From: MAG-120802 sp049430265
GTDB taxonomy: Bacteria > Actinomycetota > Actinomycetes > Nanopelagicales > Nanopelagicaceae
Assembly (NCBI GenBank): GCA_049430265.1
Contig: JBMTBW010000016.1
Location: 1-16,110 of the forward strand
Direction of reading: 5' to 3'
DNA: 16,110 nucleotides
The number at the start of each line of letters is the position of its first letter. The stretch's first letter is position 1. This document shows, one piece after another, positions 6,608 to 12,797 of this stretch. Below the pieces are notes generated by a model. That model did not search any database and had not been told where the DNA came from. It worked only from the letters and a program-made list of their open reading frames with translations. The translations under genes and the position numbers were made by a program.

Positions 6608-7057
6608 ATGAAACGAGTTTCACCACCTAAGGCTCTTCGTCGCAAGAGCAGTCGTGAATCGCGTCTGATTGAGGTAATTAATGAGCTAGATCAATTCTTA
6701 AGCGCCCAACAGATTCATAAAATCTTAAATGAGCAGGGAAGTTCCATCGGCCTTGCCACTATCTATCGCCGTCTTGAGAGATTGAGCCAGGAGGGAAAAG
6801 TTGATGCCTTAATTAGTCCCAGCGGCGAGCGCCTCTATAGAAGGTGTGGGCAAGATAGCGGCCATCATCACCATTTAATCTGCCGGATTTGTGGGGCTAC
6901 TCAGGAGTTTGATTTAGAGGCGGTAGAAGTTGTTACTAGCAAGATTGCAAAGAAGCATGGTTATCAAGATGTTAGCCATAACCTAGAGGTATTTGGAGTC
7001 TGCGCCAGCTGTCAAAGCTCAGTGACTAAATCAATTTCAAAGCCAAAGCTTCGATAA
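6608..7057 (+). CDS. zur: Fur-family repressor, probably zinc uptake regulator Zur
   Basis: This 149-residue protein has the Fur layout: an N-terminal winged helix (about 18-75, recognition region SSIGLATIYRRLERLSQEGK) and a C-terminal dimerisation and metal domain. Metal residues visible are Cys80, the His86-89 cluster in HHHHLICRICG, the CxxC pair Cys92/Cys95, His124 and the second pair Cys132/Cys135. The LYRRCG...HHHHLICRICG arrangement is the Zur type rather than iron-sensing Fur. Zur proteins bind DNA when zinc is abundant and shut off uptake genes. The divergent ZIP transporter is the obvious target, and an inverted repeat lies between. The gene has a leaderless layout. Its last 46 bases overlap the 3' end of the opposite-strand acetyltransferase gene. 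Specificity for zinc over iron or manganese is inferred. Confidence 0.88.
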   Translation: MKRVSPPKALRRKSSRESRLIEVINELDQFLSAQQIHKILNEQGSSIGLATIYRRLERLSQEGKVDALISPSGERLYRRCGQDSGHHHHLICRICGATQEFDLEAVEVVTSKIAKKHGYQDVSHNLEVFGVCASCQSSVTKSISKPKLR

Positions 7058-7542
7058 AGTTTTAAAGCTCGCTCATTTGATTCATCGGTATAGACCCAAG
7101 CTTGGCTATACCCATCTGAGATCATCTGCTTAAGAGCGAGAGTTAGTATTTTCTTTCCTAACCCTTCTCCTTGCAAACTAGGAATAATGCCTATTACAAA
7201 GATCTCGCAGACTCTCTCTCCAATTAATTGATGTTCTTTAAGCCAGAAAAATCCTAAATCTCTTCCATCTTTTTTCATGAATATAAGACGATCGGGGCGG
7301 AACCAGACTTCTCCCATTTTGGCAAGAAGTTTAGAGAGATCCCAATCGCTCTGATCAGGGTGGCCCTTGAAGATTTGGTTATTTAAATCTAGATATCTTG
7401 ATTCATCTTTATTTCTCTTAAAAATTTCTAGTTCAAACTCTGATTGCAAATTACTTTCCGCTAAATTTAAATCATTCAGATTGCATCTCAGGCGCAGGAT
7501 TGGACGTTTATTGACTGATTCGCCCTTTAAGAGATCTTCCAT
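7012..7542 (-). CDS. GNAT acetyltransferase, mycothiol synthase (MshD)-like single domain
   Basis: This 176-residue protein matches the C-terminal catalytic half of MshD, which acetylates Cys-GlcN-inositol in the last step of mycothiol synthesis. Shared features are the HPDQSDW block (61-67), EVWFRPDRL (78-86), GFFWLKEH (97-104), EIFVIGIIPS (113-122), the acetyl-CoA loop QGEGLGKK (124-131) and the end YTDESNERALKLYRSFGFEID. Family members known to me are about 300 residues with two GNAT domains; only the second is complete here, and residues about 11-40 resemble the strand and linker joining the domains. ATG 7542 has TAATCT six bases upstream and no Shine-Dalgarno, so the short form looks like the real gene. 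It could instead be a different GNAT enzyme. The 3' end overlaps the Zur-type gene by 46 bases. Confidence 0.8.
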   Translation of the reverse strand: MEDLLKGESVNKRPILRLRCNLNDLNLAESNLQSEFELEIFKRNKDESRYLDLNNQIFKGHPDQSDWDLSKLLAKMGEVWFRPDRLIFMKKDGRDLGFFWLKEHQLIGERVCEIFVIGIIPSLQGEGLGKKILTLALKQMISDGYSQAWVYTDESNERALKLYRSFGFEIDLVTEL

Positions 7543-7548
7543 AGGGCT

Positions 7549-7554
7549 AGATTA
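7549..7554 (-). promoter_or_regulatory. -10 of the MshD-like gene, leaderless layout
   Basis: TAATCT on the minus strand (7554-7549) is followed by 6 bases and ATG 7542. The same stretch on the + strand reads TAGATTAGATAA, which offers a + strand -10 (TAGATT, 7548-7553) for the helicase leader, so the two start sites would be back to back. Confidence 0.5.
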
Positions 7555-7566
7555 GATAAAAAGTGA

Positions 7567-7643
7567 GGCTTTGAGATACTCTTAGCTCTGTCTTGATGCG
7601 TCTTGCGTCGAGAAAACTCAAAGCCAGGCCCTAGCGCCGGCTT
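7567..7643 (+). ncRNA. Structured leader of the DEAD-box helicase gene, candidate cis-regulatory RNA
   Basis: GGCTTTGAG (7567-7575) and CTCAAAGCC (7617-7625) form a perfect 9-base stem. Its 41-base loop holds a second hairpin: CTTGATGC and GCGTCGAG (8 pairs, two of them G-U) around GTCTT. The 3' arm overlaps a third hairpin: AAGCC (7621-7625) with GGCTT (7639-7643) plus GGC (7627-7629) with GCC (7636-7638), one bulged A and loop CCTAGC. The 9-base stem and the third hairpin cannot form together, as in attenuators and riboswitches. I do not recognise a known RNA family. No clean U tract follows, so a free small RNA ending here is less likely than a 5' leader. Confidence 0.45.
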
Positions 7644-7685
7644 ATATGTAGGTCTTATCTTTTCGTTCATGCGACAAGTCACTAG

Positions 7686-7699
7686 AGACATACATGTCT
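7686..7699. promoter_or_regulatory. Palindrome upstream of the helicase start
   Basis: AGACAT-AC-ATGTCT is a 6-base inverted repeat with a 2-base centre, 22 bases before the helicase ATG. It could be an operator or a short hairpin next to the translation start. Nothing in the sequence decides between them. Confidence 0.35.
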
Positions 7700-7721
7700 A
7701 GATGATTGGTCTGTATTTTTC

Positions 7722-9059
7722 ATGTCCGATAAACCTGCAACAAAAGAAATAACCTTTAAGTCCCTTGGGCTAAACCCTGCTCTAATTAAAGCCCTTGATG
7801 CGCAAGGCATAACCAACCCATTTCCAATTCAAGCAGCAACAATTCCCGATGCGATTGCTGGCCATGACATTTTGGGTCGGGGCCAGACTGGCTCTGGAAA
7901 AACTCTCGCCTTTGGCCTTGCTCTGCTTCATAACATTTATGGCATGAGAGCAAAGGCTCATCAACCGCTAGCACTTGTCCTTGCTCCAACTAGAGAGCTA
8001 GCCCAGCAAATAGATGAGGTCCTTCGCCCTCTTGCAAGATCAGTTGGCCATGAATGCGTAGTCATTGCTGGCGGAATGCCTTATGGCAAACAAGTTAATG
8101 CTTTGAAGAAATCTATCTCTATCGTTGTTGCCACTCCAGGTCGTTTAATAGATCTACTTGATCGAAAAGATATTCGCTTCGATCACCTTGAGATCACTGT
8201 TTTAGATGAAGCAGATCAAATGGCTGATATGGGTTTTCTTCCGGCTGTCAAAGAGATTTTGAATCAGACTAAAAAAGGCGGACAGCGTCTTCTCTTCTCT
8301 GCAACCCTTGATAGAGGCGTCGATGGTTTAGTAAAGCAATATCTCAAAGAGCCTAGATCTCACTCCATCAAAGAAATTGAAGGAACAAAAGATAAAGCTG
8401 AGCATTATGTCTTTGTCTATCGACAGGGTGATAAATCAAATATCATCAATCAAATCGCAGCTAGAGAGGGAAAGACTCTGCTCTTTGTTAGAACAAAGCG
8501 CGGTGCTGATAAGTTAGCTTCAAATCTTGCCCATGTTGGCGTTAAAGTCGGAACTCTCCATGGCGGAAAATCACAGGCCGTTAGAACTAGAACTCTTGCA
8601 AGATTTAAAGATTCAGAGAGCGCAGTCTTGATTGCAACCGATGTTGCTGCTCGAGGAATCCATGTTGATGGCATTGATTTAGTGGTTCATGTTGATCTTC
8701 CAGCAGATCATAAAGATTATCTACATAGATCTGGGCGAACTGCCAGAGCTGGAGAATCTGGAAAAGTAATCTCACTTGCCACCCATCAAGAGCAGAGAAC
8801 TATGGCGGGAATTGCTTTAAGAGCTGGAGTTGAAACTTGGGTTATGGCAATTACTCCAATGGATGAGAAGTTGGTAAAGATTGCTGGGGCGAGAATGCCA
8901 AGTGGAGTTCCAACTCCAGAGGCTAAAGAAAAGGTCGTAAGTAAGTCCCCAGAGCGAGGCGGCGGGCCAAGGCCTAAGGGCGGTCGAAAGCGCAAGAGAG
9001 TTGGAAATGATCAGACTCGAAACAAGAGAAGTGCTCCACGCTCTAAGCGAGCTAGATAA
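7722..9059 (+). CDS. DEAD-box ATP-dependent RNA helicase
   Basis: This 445-residue protein unwinds short RNA duplexes using ATP; relatives act in ribosome assembly, RNA decay and cold adaptation. Motifs run in order: Q motif (about 12-37, FKSLGL to PFPIQ), motif I GQTGSGKT (54-61), Ia PTRELA (89-94), TPGR (138-141), II DEAD (162-165), III SAT (193-195), IV LLFVRTKRGADKL, V ATDVAARGIHVDGID, and VI HRSGRTAR (335-342). A basic tail (about 400-445, rich in Arg, Lys, Gly) probably binds RNA, as in many bacterial members. I cannot tell it apart as RhlE, CsdA or another subgroup. No Shine-Dalgarno and no well-placed TANNNT precede ATG 7722; a roughly 160-base structured leader lies upstream, so post-transcriptional control is plausible. 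Confidence 0.95.
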   Translation: MSDKPATKEITFKSLGLNPALIKALDAQGITNPFPIQAATIPDAIAGHDILGRGQTGSGKTLAFGLALLHNIYGMRAKAHQPLALVLAPTRELAQQIDEVLRPLARSVGHECVVIAGGMPYGKQVNALKKSISIVVATPGRLIDLLDRKDIRFDHLEITVLDEADQMADMGFLPAVKEILNQTKKGGQRLLFSATLDRGVDGLVKQYLKEPRSHSIKEIEGTKDKAEHYVFVYRQGDKSNIINQIAAREGKTLLFVRTKRGADKLASNLAHVGVKVGTLHGGKSQAVRTRTLARFKDSESAVLIATDVAARGIHVDGIDLVVHVDLPADHKDYLHRSGRTARAGESGKVISLATHQEQRTMAGIALRAGVETWVMAITPMDEKLVKIAGARMPSGVPTPEAKEKVVSKSPERGGGPRPKGGRKRKRVGNDQTRNKRSAPRSKRAR

Positions 9060-9073
9060 GCCCCTTTGCTAGT

Positions 9074-9079
9074 TAGACT
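9074..9079 (+). promoter_or_regulatory. -10 of the ICMT-like gene, leaderless layout
   Basis: TAGACT is followed by 6 bases (TTAATC) and ATG 9086, with no Shine-Dalgarno between. It lies only 14 bases after the helicase stop. Confidence 0.5.
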
Positions 9080-9085
9080 TTAATC

Positions 9086-9538
9086 ATGAAGGGTAAATTA
9101 GTTGTAACGCTTCAATTCATTCTGCTCTTTGCTTTGGCTCTATTGCCGGGATCTAAAGAGAGTTCGCAACTTAGATCTGCTTTGGCAGCTCTACTAGCAC
9201 TTCTTGCAGTACTCATTCTATTTCGCGCCTTTAGAGATTTAGGAAGCGCGCTGACACCTCTTCCTGAGAGTAAAGAGGGGGCAGATCTAGTAACAAGTGG
9301 TATCTACTCAAAGATAAGACATCCAATTTATTCTGCTCTCTTTATTCTGGCTCTAGCTGCTTATCTCTGGAAACAAAGTGGCAGTGTTTTAATTGCAGCC
9401 CTGCTATTAACTTCCCTATTGCTATATAAGGCAAGGTATGAAGATCAGATTTTGAGAGATAAATTTCCAGAAAGTATTGAGTTTCAAAAATCAATTCCAC
9501 CATTCTTTCCAAGGTTTAGAAAAGGAAAAAAACCATGA
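9086..9538 (+). CDS. Isoprenylcysteine carboxyl methyltransferase-like membrane protein
   Basis: This 150-residue membrane protein has about four hydrophobic segments (about 5-20, 32-47, 82-95, 100-114). The ICMT/PEMT signature is present: LVTSGIYSKIRHPIYSALF (68-86, with Arg78-His79-Pro80) and a later ARYEDQILRDKFPE with Glu119, which together bind S-adenosylmethionine in this family. Bacterial members methylate unknown small molecules or lipids; protein prenylcysteine is not an expected substrate here. The stop TGA overlaps the ATG of the DinB gene (ATGA, 9535-9538), giving a two-gene operon. The substrate is unknown. Confidence 0.82.
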   Translation: MKGKLVVTLQFILLFALALLPGSKESSQLRSALAALLALLAVLILFRAFRDLGSALTPLPESKEGADLVTSGIYSKIRHPIYSALFILALAAYLWKQSGSVLIAALLLTSLLLYKARYEDQILRDKFPESIEFQKSIPPFFPRFRKGKKP

Positions 9539-10032
9539 CTATTGGTTTAGAGCGTTTATTAAGGCATATGGCTTGGGCTAATCAATTAACGATTGAGCAT
9601 CTAGCAACCCTTCCTGAAGCTGCGTTAAAGTCTTTTGCCACAAATCCAGAGTGGTTTGTCGCTGAGATTACTCATCACATAGTGGATTCAGCTGATGCGT
9701 ATGCATTTCGCATAACTGGCAAACATCCAGAAGTCTCTGGCGAGTCAATCCAAGAGATAGGCAAAATTGCTGATTTGGAAGTACTTGCCAAGCAGGCAGC
9801 AGCTATCGATGCTGCACTATTGGAATCTGCAAAGCTAGATGATGAGCTCCTTGAATTTAAAAACTACTCAGGAAACCTTGTAAAAAGATGGCGCTCCACA
9901 ATTCTCTCCCAATCAATCCACCATGCAACAGAGCATCGAGCACAAATTGCTAGCGCCCTTGAGGCCAAGGGATTTAAGCCGGTAAATCTTGATGATTTAG
10001 ATTTATGGAGCTATGAGATTAGTAATGGGTAA
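9535..10032 (+). CDS. DinB-family protein (putative metal-dependent enzyme)
   Basis: This 165-residue four-helix-bundle protein has the DinB metal triad: His48 (HHIVDSADAY), His130 and His134 (SIHHATEHRAQI). The DinB/YfiT group includes thiol-dependent transferases using mycothiol or bacillithiol, as well as damage-inducible proteins with no known activity. In an actinobacterium a mycothiol-dependent role is possible, and the MshD-like gene in this window fits, but no direct evidence is present. ATG 9535 overlaps the upstream stop, and AAAAGGA about 8 bases before it is a good Shine-Dalgarno, so translation is coupled to the methyltransferase. Confidence 0.85.
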   Translation: MTIGLERLLRHMAWANQLTIEHLATLPEAALKSFATNPEWFVAEITHHIVDSADAYAFRITGKHPEVSGESIQEIGKIADLEVLAKQAAAIDAALLESAKLDDELLEFKNYSGNLVKRWRSTILSQSIHHATEHRAQIASALEAKGFKPVNLDDLDLWSYEISNG

Positions 10033-10072
10033 GTTCTACTAAACTATTGCCCTGCATTTAAATCATTTCTAG

Positions 10073-10078
10073 AAAGGA
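10073..10078 (+). promoter_or_regulatory. Shine-Dalgarno of the second small Cys-rich gene
   Basis: AAAGGA lies 10 bases before ATG 10089, a slightly long but workable spacing that supports translation of a gene too short for ordinary ORF cut-offs. Confidence 0.5.
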
Positions 10079-10088
10079 TTCTTAAATC

Positions 10089-10208
10089 ATGTGTAGCGCA
10101 GTCAAATGTCGCTCTTGTGGCAAGTGGACTTGGGAAGGCTGCGGAGAACATATTGCTCAGGCACTTGCTGGGATAAAAAAAGATCAGATTTGCATCTGCC
10201 CTCGTTAA
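10089..10208 (+). CDS. Small Cys-rich zinc-ribbon-like protein (39 aa)
   Basis: This 39-residue protein reads MCSAVKCRSCGKWTWEGCGEH followed by a helix-like IAQALAGIKKDQ and an ending ICICPR. Six cysteines (2, 7, 10, 18, 35, 37) and His21 are present. The pattern CxxC-GKxTWxGCGxH with a C-terminal CxC is one I recognise from short conserved hypothetical proteins in many bacteria; their function is unknown and metal binding is the natural guess. ATG 10089 has AAAGGA upstream. Its stop TAA (10206-10208) overlaps the photolyase stop on the other strand within TTAA. It lies 56 bases after the DinB gene and may be in the same transcript. Confidence 0.82.
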   Translation: MCSAVKCRSCGKWTWEGCGEHIAQALAGIKKDQICICPR

Positions 10209-11680
10209 AGTTTTCCTTGCTCCAGTTTCTTAAAAACCTCTTTAGCTCTAGATCGCACCTCATCTATATCTTTAAGTCGATCTAGGCCAAATAGTTGTTG
10301 AGCAATCCGGTGATTTCCTTGAAACTGCTGGCGATGTCGATCTAGAAAGTCCCAATAAAGAGTTGTAAATGGACAGGCATCATCACCGGTGCGCTTTTTT
10401 GGATCAAAGAAACAACCTTTGCAATGGGTGCTCATTCTTGAAATATATGCACCCCCTGCTGCATAAGGTTTGGTCATCATAATTCCACCATCGGCATGAA
10501 CTCCCATGCCAATTACATTTGGAACCATCACCCAATCGCTAGCATCAATAAAAACCTCTCTCATCCATTGCAAGAATTGCTGCGGATTAATGCCAGCAAT
10601 TAGCGCAAAGTTACTTAAGATCATTAAGCGCGGAATGTGATGAACCCAGGCGCGATCATTGATATCGGTAATGGTGTTTTTCATACAGTTCATATTGGTC
10701 TTACTTGGATCTCTAAATAATTGTGGCAGCTCTCGCTTTGCATGCAAGCCATTTTTTTGGCGATACTCACTTCCTAAATACCAATACATGCCATTGACAT
10801 ATTCGCGCCAGCCGATGATCTGCCTAATAAATGCCTCTGCCGAGGCAATTGGAATATCTCCCTTTTCAAATCTTTTTAGCGCTGCCTTGATAACTTCCTC
10901 AGGGTGAAGTAGGCCGTTATTTAAATATGGGCTAAGCAGTGAGTGATGAAGCGCCCAGTTCTCATCGGTGATTGCATCTTCATAGGGACCAAAGTTTGCG
11001 AAGTGGTTTTTTAGAAAGTTATCGAGTTGTTTAAGTGCGCCAGCTCTTGAGGTAGCCCAATTGGTGGAAGGGCTATGTCCTAGCTCTTTAGCAACCTCTA
11101 GATCTATTTCATCTGGGGAGTGGGTTAAATATTTGGGCCATTTATAATTCTTCGGTGGCGGCAAGCGATTTTCCTTATCAAAGTTCCAGGCCCCACCTAG
11201 CGGCTTTGCTTTATCCATCAAAATATTTAGACGAACTCTCTGTTTGCGATAGAAGTTCTCCATTAAAAAGCTCTTCTGTTCATCTGCCCATCTAGCAAAG
11301 AGTGAACGAGAAGTTAGAAAGAAGTCGTTCTCAACAAAACTTACGCCATATTCACTCAAAGATTGAAAGAGACGATGAGAAGAAGGCTCTGCTGCAAAAA
11401 TCTTTACATTCTTGTATTTCTCTGAAAGCTCATCAAGGCCCGCAGTTGTGCTGCTAGCTTTTATGTATTCGACTTTAAACCCTTTTTCTCTTAGCTCTTG
11501 AGCAAAATGTCTAGCACTTGAAATTAAGAAATAGAGCCGCTCAGGATGCCAATTTTTGCCGGTAGTCATTGGCTCGCTTTGAATCAGTGCAATGACATCA
11601 CTTTTGACATCAGCGCTCTTTAGAACCCCGTATTTGGCATTTAATTGATCAAAGCCAATGTAGAGGATGCGCTCTATCAT
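10205..11680 (-). CDS. phrB: Iron-sulfur (6-4) photolyase / cryptochrome of the FeS-BCP (PhrB) type
   Basis: This 491-residue flavoprotein belongs to the photolyase-related group (DPRP domain at about 4-220, FAD-binding domain after it), whose studied members repair (6-4) photoproducts with light. Four cysteines match the 4Fe-4S ligands of Agrobacterium PhrB in order and spacing: Cys332 (NMNCMKN), Cys420 and Cys423 (HCKGC), Cys436 (DDACPF). FAD-binding stretches such as FIRQIIGWREYVNGMYW (284-300) and the WVHHIPRLMILSNFAL block are intact, so it should be active. The frame stays open to 11845, but the added 55 residues lie under the divergent gene and are not photolyase-like; MIERILYIGFDQLN is the usual family start, and TACAAT stands 7 bases before ATG 11680. 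(6-4) repair rather than a purely signalling role is inferred. Confidence 0.92.
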   Translation of the reverse strand: MIERILYIGFDQLNAKYGVLKSADVKSDVIALIQSEPMTTGKNWHPERLYFLISSARHFAQELREKGFKVEYIKASSTTAGLDELSEKYKNVKIFAAEPSSHRLFQSLSEYGVSFVENDFFLTSRSLFARWADEQKSFLMENFYRKQRVRLNILMDKAKPLGGAWNFDKENRLPPPKNYKWPKYLTHSPDEIDLEVAKELGHSPSTNWATSRAGALKQLDNFLKNHFANFGPYEDAITDENWALHHSLLSPYLNNGLLHPEEVIKAALKRFEKGDIPIASAEAFIRQIIGWREYVNGMYWYLGSEYRQKNGLHAKRELPQLFRDPSKTNMNCMKNTITDINDRAWVHHIPRLMILSNFALIAGINPQQFLQWMREVFIDASDWVMVPNVIGMGVHADGGIMMTKPYAAGGAYISRMSTHCKGCFFDPKKRTGDDACPFTTLYWDFLDRHRQQFQGNHRIAQQLFGLDRLKDIDEVRSRAKEVFKKLEQGKL

Positions 11681-11687
11681 GCGCGCA

Positions 11688-11693
11688 ATTGTA
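11688..11693 (-). promoter_or_regulatory. -10 of the photolyase gene, leaderless layout
   Basis: TACAAT (minus strand, 11693-11688) matches the -10 consensus at five of six positions and is followed by 7 bases and ATG 11680, without a Shine-Dalgarno. Confidence 0.6.
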
Positions 11694-11703
11694 TTGACCC
11701 TGA

Positions 11704-11709
11704 TAGATT
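11704..11709 (+). promoter_or_regulatory. -10 of the LLM-class oxidoreductase gene, leaderless layout
   Basis: TAGATT is followed by 7 bases and ATG 11717. It lies 10 bases from the oppositely oriented photolyase -10, so the -35 region of each promoter falls in or at the edge of the other gene. Confidence 0.5.
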
Positions 11710-11716
11710 TTGCTCT

Positions 11717-12784
11717 ATGGATGTAGAGAATCTGAAGTTTGGCCTCGATACCTTCGGCGATACTCAAAACGATGATTCTGGGGCGCCGATCTCTGCAGCA
11801 GCCACGATTAGAAATGTGGTTGAGCAGGCAGTCCTGGCAGATCAATTAGGTCTTGATCATTTCAGTATTGGCGAACATCACAGGGATGACTTTGCAATCT
11901 CCTCGCCAGATACCGTTTTGGCTGGAATTGCAACTAGAACTAAGCAGATCACACTCGGTACCGGAGTTACTGTTTTATCAAGTGATGATCCGGTTCGGGT
12001 CTATCAAAGATTTGCCACAATTGATGCGCTATCAAGTGGAAGAGCGGAAATTACTGCAGGGCGAGGATCATTTATCGAATCATTTCCACTCTTTGGCTAT
12101 GAGCTATCTGATTATGGCGCGCTATTTGAAGAAAAACTTGAGTTATTAGTTGAAATCTTAAAAGAGCATGCAGTGACCTGGTCAGGAACGATGCGAGCGC
12201 CGCTAATTAATCAGGAGATTTATCCAAAGACTGAGCGCGGCAGCATTCCACTTCGAGTTGGAGTTGGTGGAACTCCTGAGTCGGTTGTAAGAGCTGCAAG
12301 GCTTAATGCCAAATTAGCAATTGCCATCATTGGCGGTGATCCTGCGCGCTTTGCTCCATTTGCAGATCTTTATCGAAGTTCAATGAATGAATTTGGTCAT
12401 CCAATTCGCCCTATCTCAATTCACTCACCTGGCCATATTGCTGCCTCACAAGAGATTGCAATTGAAGAGCTCTGGCCACATTATCAAGTGATGTTTGGCC
12501 GTATTGGCAGAGAGCGCGGCTGGGGGCAGGTCACAAAGGAGCATTTCATTAACGAAGTGAAATATGGCTCCTTCTATGTGGGAACACCTGAAGAGGTGGC
12601 AAGAAAGATTGCCTATGCGATGAAGTCCATAGGAGCTGAGCGATTTGATTTTAAATATTCAAATGGACCTATGGCGCACTCTAAATTGATGAATTCAATT
12701 GAACTTTATGCCACCCAGGTCGTTCCGATGGTCAAGGAGATATTAAGCGCCGATAGAGCAGCAAGCAGCGCTAGCTCAAGGTGA
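11717..12784 (+). CDS. Luciferase-like (LLM-class) flavin-dependent oxidoreductase
   Basis: This 355-residue TIM-barrel protein is of the bacterial-luciferase superfamily, which uses FMN or F420 to oxidise or reduce small substrates. Visible landmarks are an N-terminal strand LKFGLDTFGD, AEQA-like helix VVEQAVLADQLGLDHFSIGEHH (EHH at 53-55), TLGTGVTVLSSDDPVRVYQ (79-97), and GRAEITAGRGSF (108-119), followed by a FEEKLELL helix and RVGVGGTPESVVRAA. Substrate and cofactor cannot be told from sequence alone; F420 and FMN members both occur in Actinobacteria. The frame is open to 11645, but the extra 24 residues lie under the photolyase N terminus; MDVENLKFG fits the family start and has TAGATT 7 bases upstream. 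It is followed after 13 bases by nhaA. Confidence 0.88.
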   Translation: MDVENLKFGLDTFGDTQNDDSGAPISAAATIRNVVEQAVLADQLGLDHFSIGEHHRDDFAISSPDTVLAGIATRTKQITLGTGVTVLSSDDPVRVYQRFATIDALSSGRAEITAGRGSFIESFPLFGYELSDYGALFEEKLELLVEILKEHAVTWSGTMRAPLINQEIYPKTERGSIPLRVGVGGTPESVVRAARLNAKLAIAIIGGDPARFAPFADLYRSSMNEFGHPIRPISIHSPGHIAASQEIAIEELWPHYQVMFGRIGRERGWGQVTKEHFINEVKYGSFYVGTPEEVARKIAYAMKSIGAERFDFKYSNGPMAHSKLMNSIELYATQVVPMVKEILSADRAASSASSR

Positions 12785-12790
12785 TATCTT
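12785..12790 (+). promoter_or_regulatory. -10 of nhaA, leaderless layout
   Basis: TATCTT begins directly after the stop codon of the preceding gene and is followed by 7 bases and ATG 12798. There is no Shine-Dalgarno in the 13-base gap, which supports an independent leaderless promoter rather than simple read-through translation. Confidence 0.5.
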
Positions 12791-12797
12791 TTAGATT

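Noticed and set aside
7567..7643. Intrinsic terminator upstream of the helicase
   Set aside because: The stems are GC-rich, but no T run follows directly; the nearest T-rich stretch begins about 10 bases later and is interrupted.
7708..7721. Leaderless promoter for the helicase
   Set aside because: The only nearby TANNNT (TATTTT) ends 2 bases before the ATG, too close for a -10.
11645..11716. 24-residue N-terminal extension of the LLM oxidoreductase
   Set aside because: It overlaps the photolyase start on the other strand; ATG 11717 matches the family start and promoter spacing.
11681..11845. 55-residue N-terminal extension of the photolyase
   Set aside because: It overlaps the divergent LLM gene, has no photolyase similarity, and the internal ATG 11680 has both the family start and a -10 in place.
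11853..12149. 98-codon frame within the LLM gene
   Set aside because: It is an out-of-frame shadow on the same strand; the luciferase-like motifs lie in the other frame.
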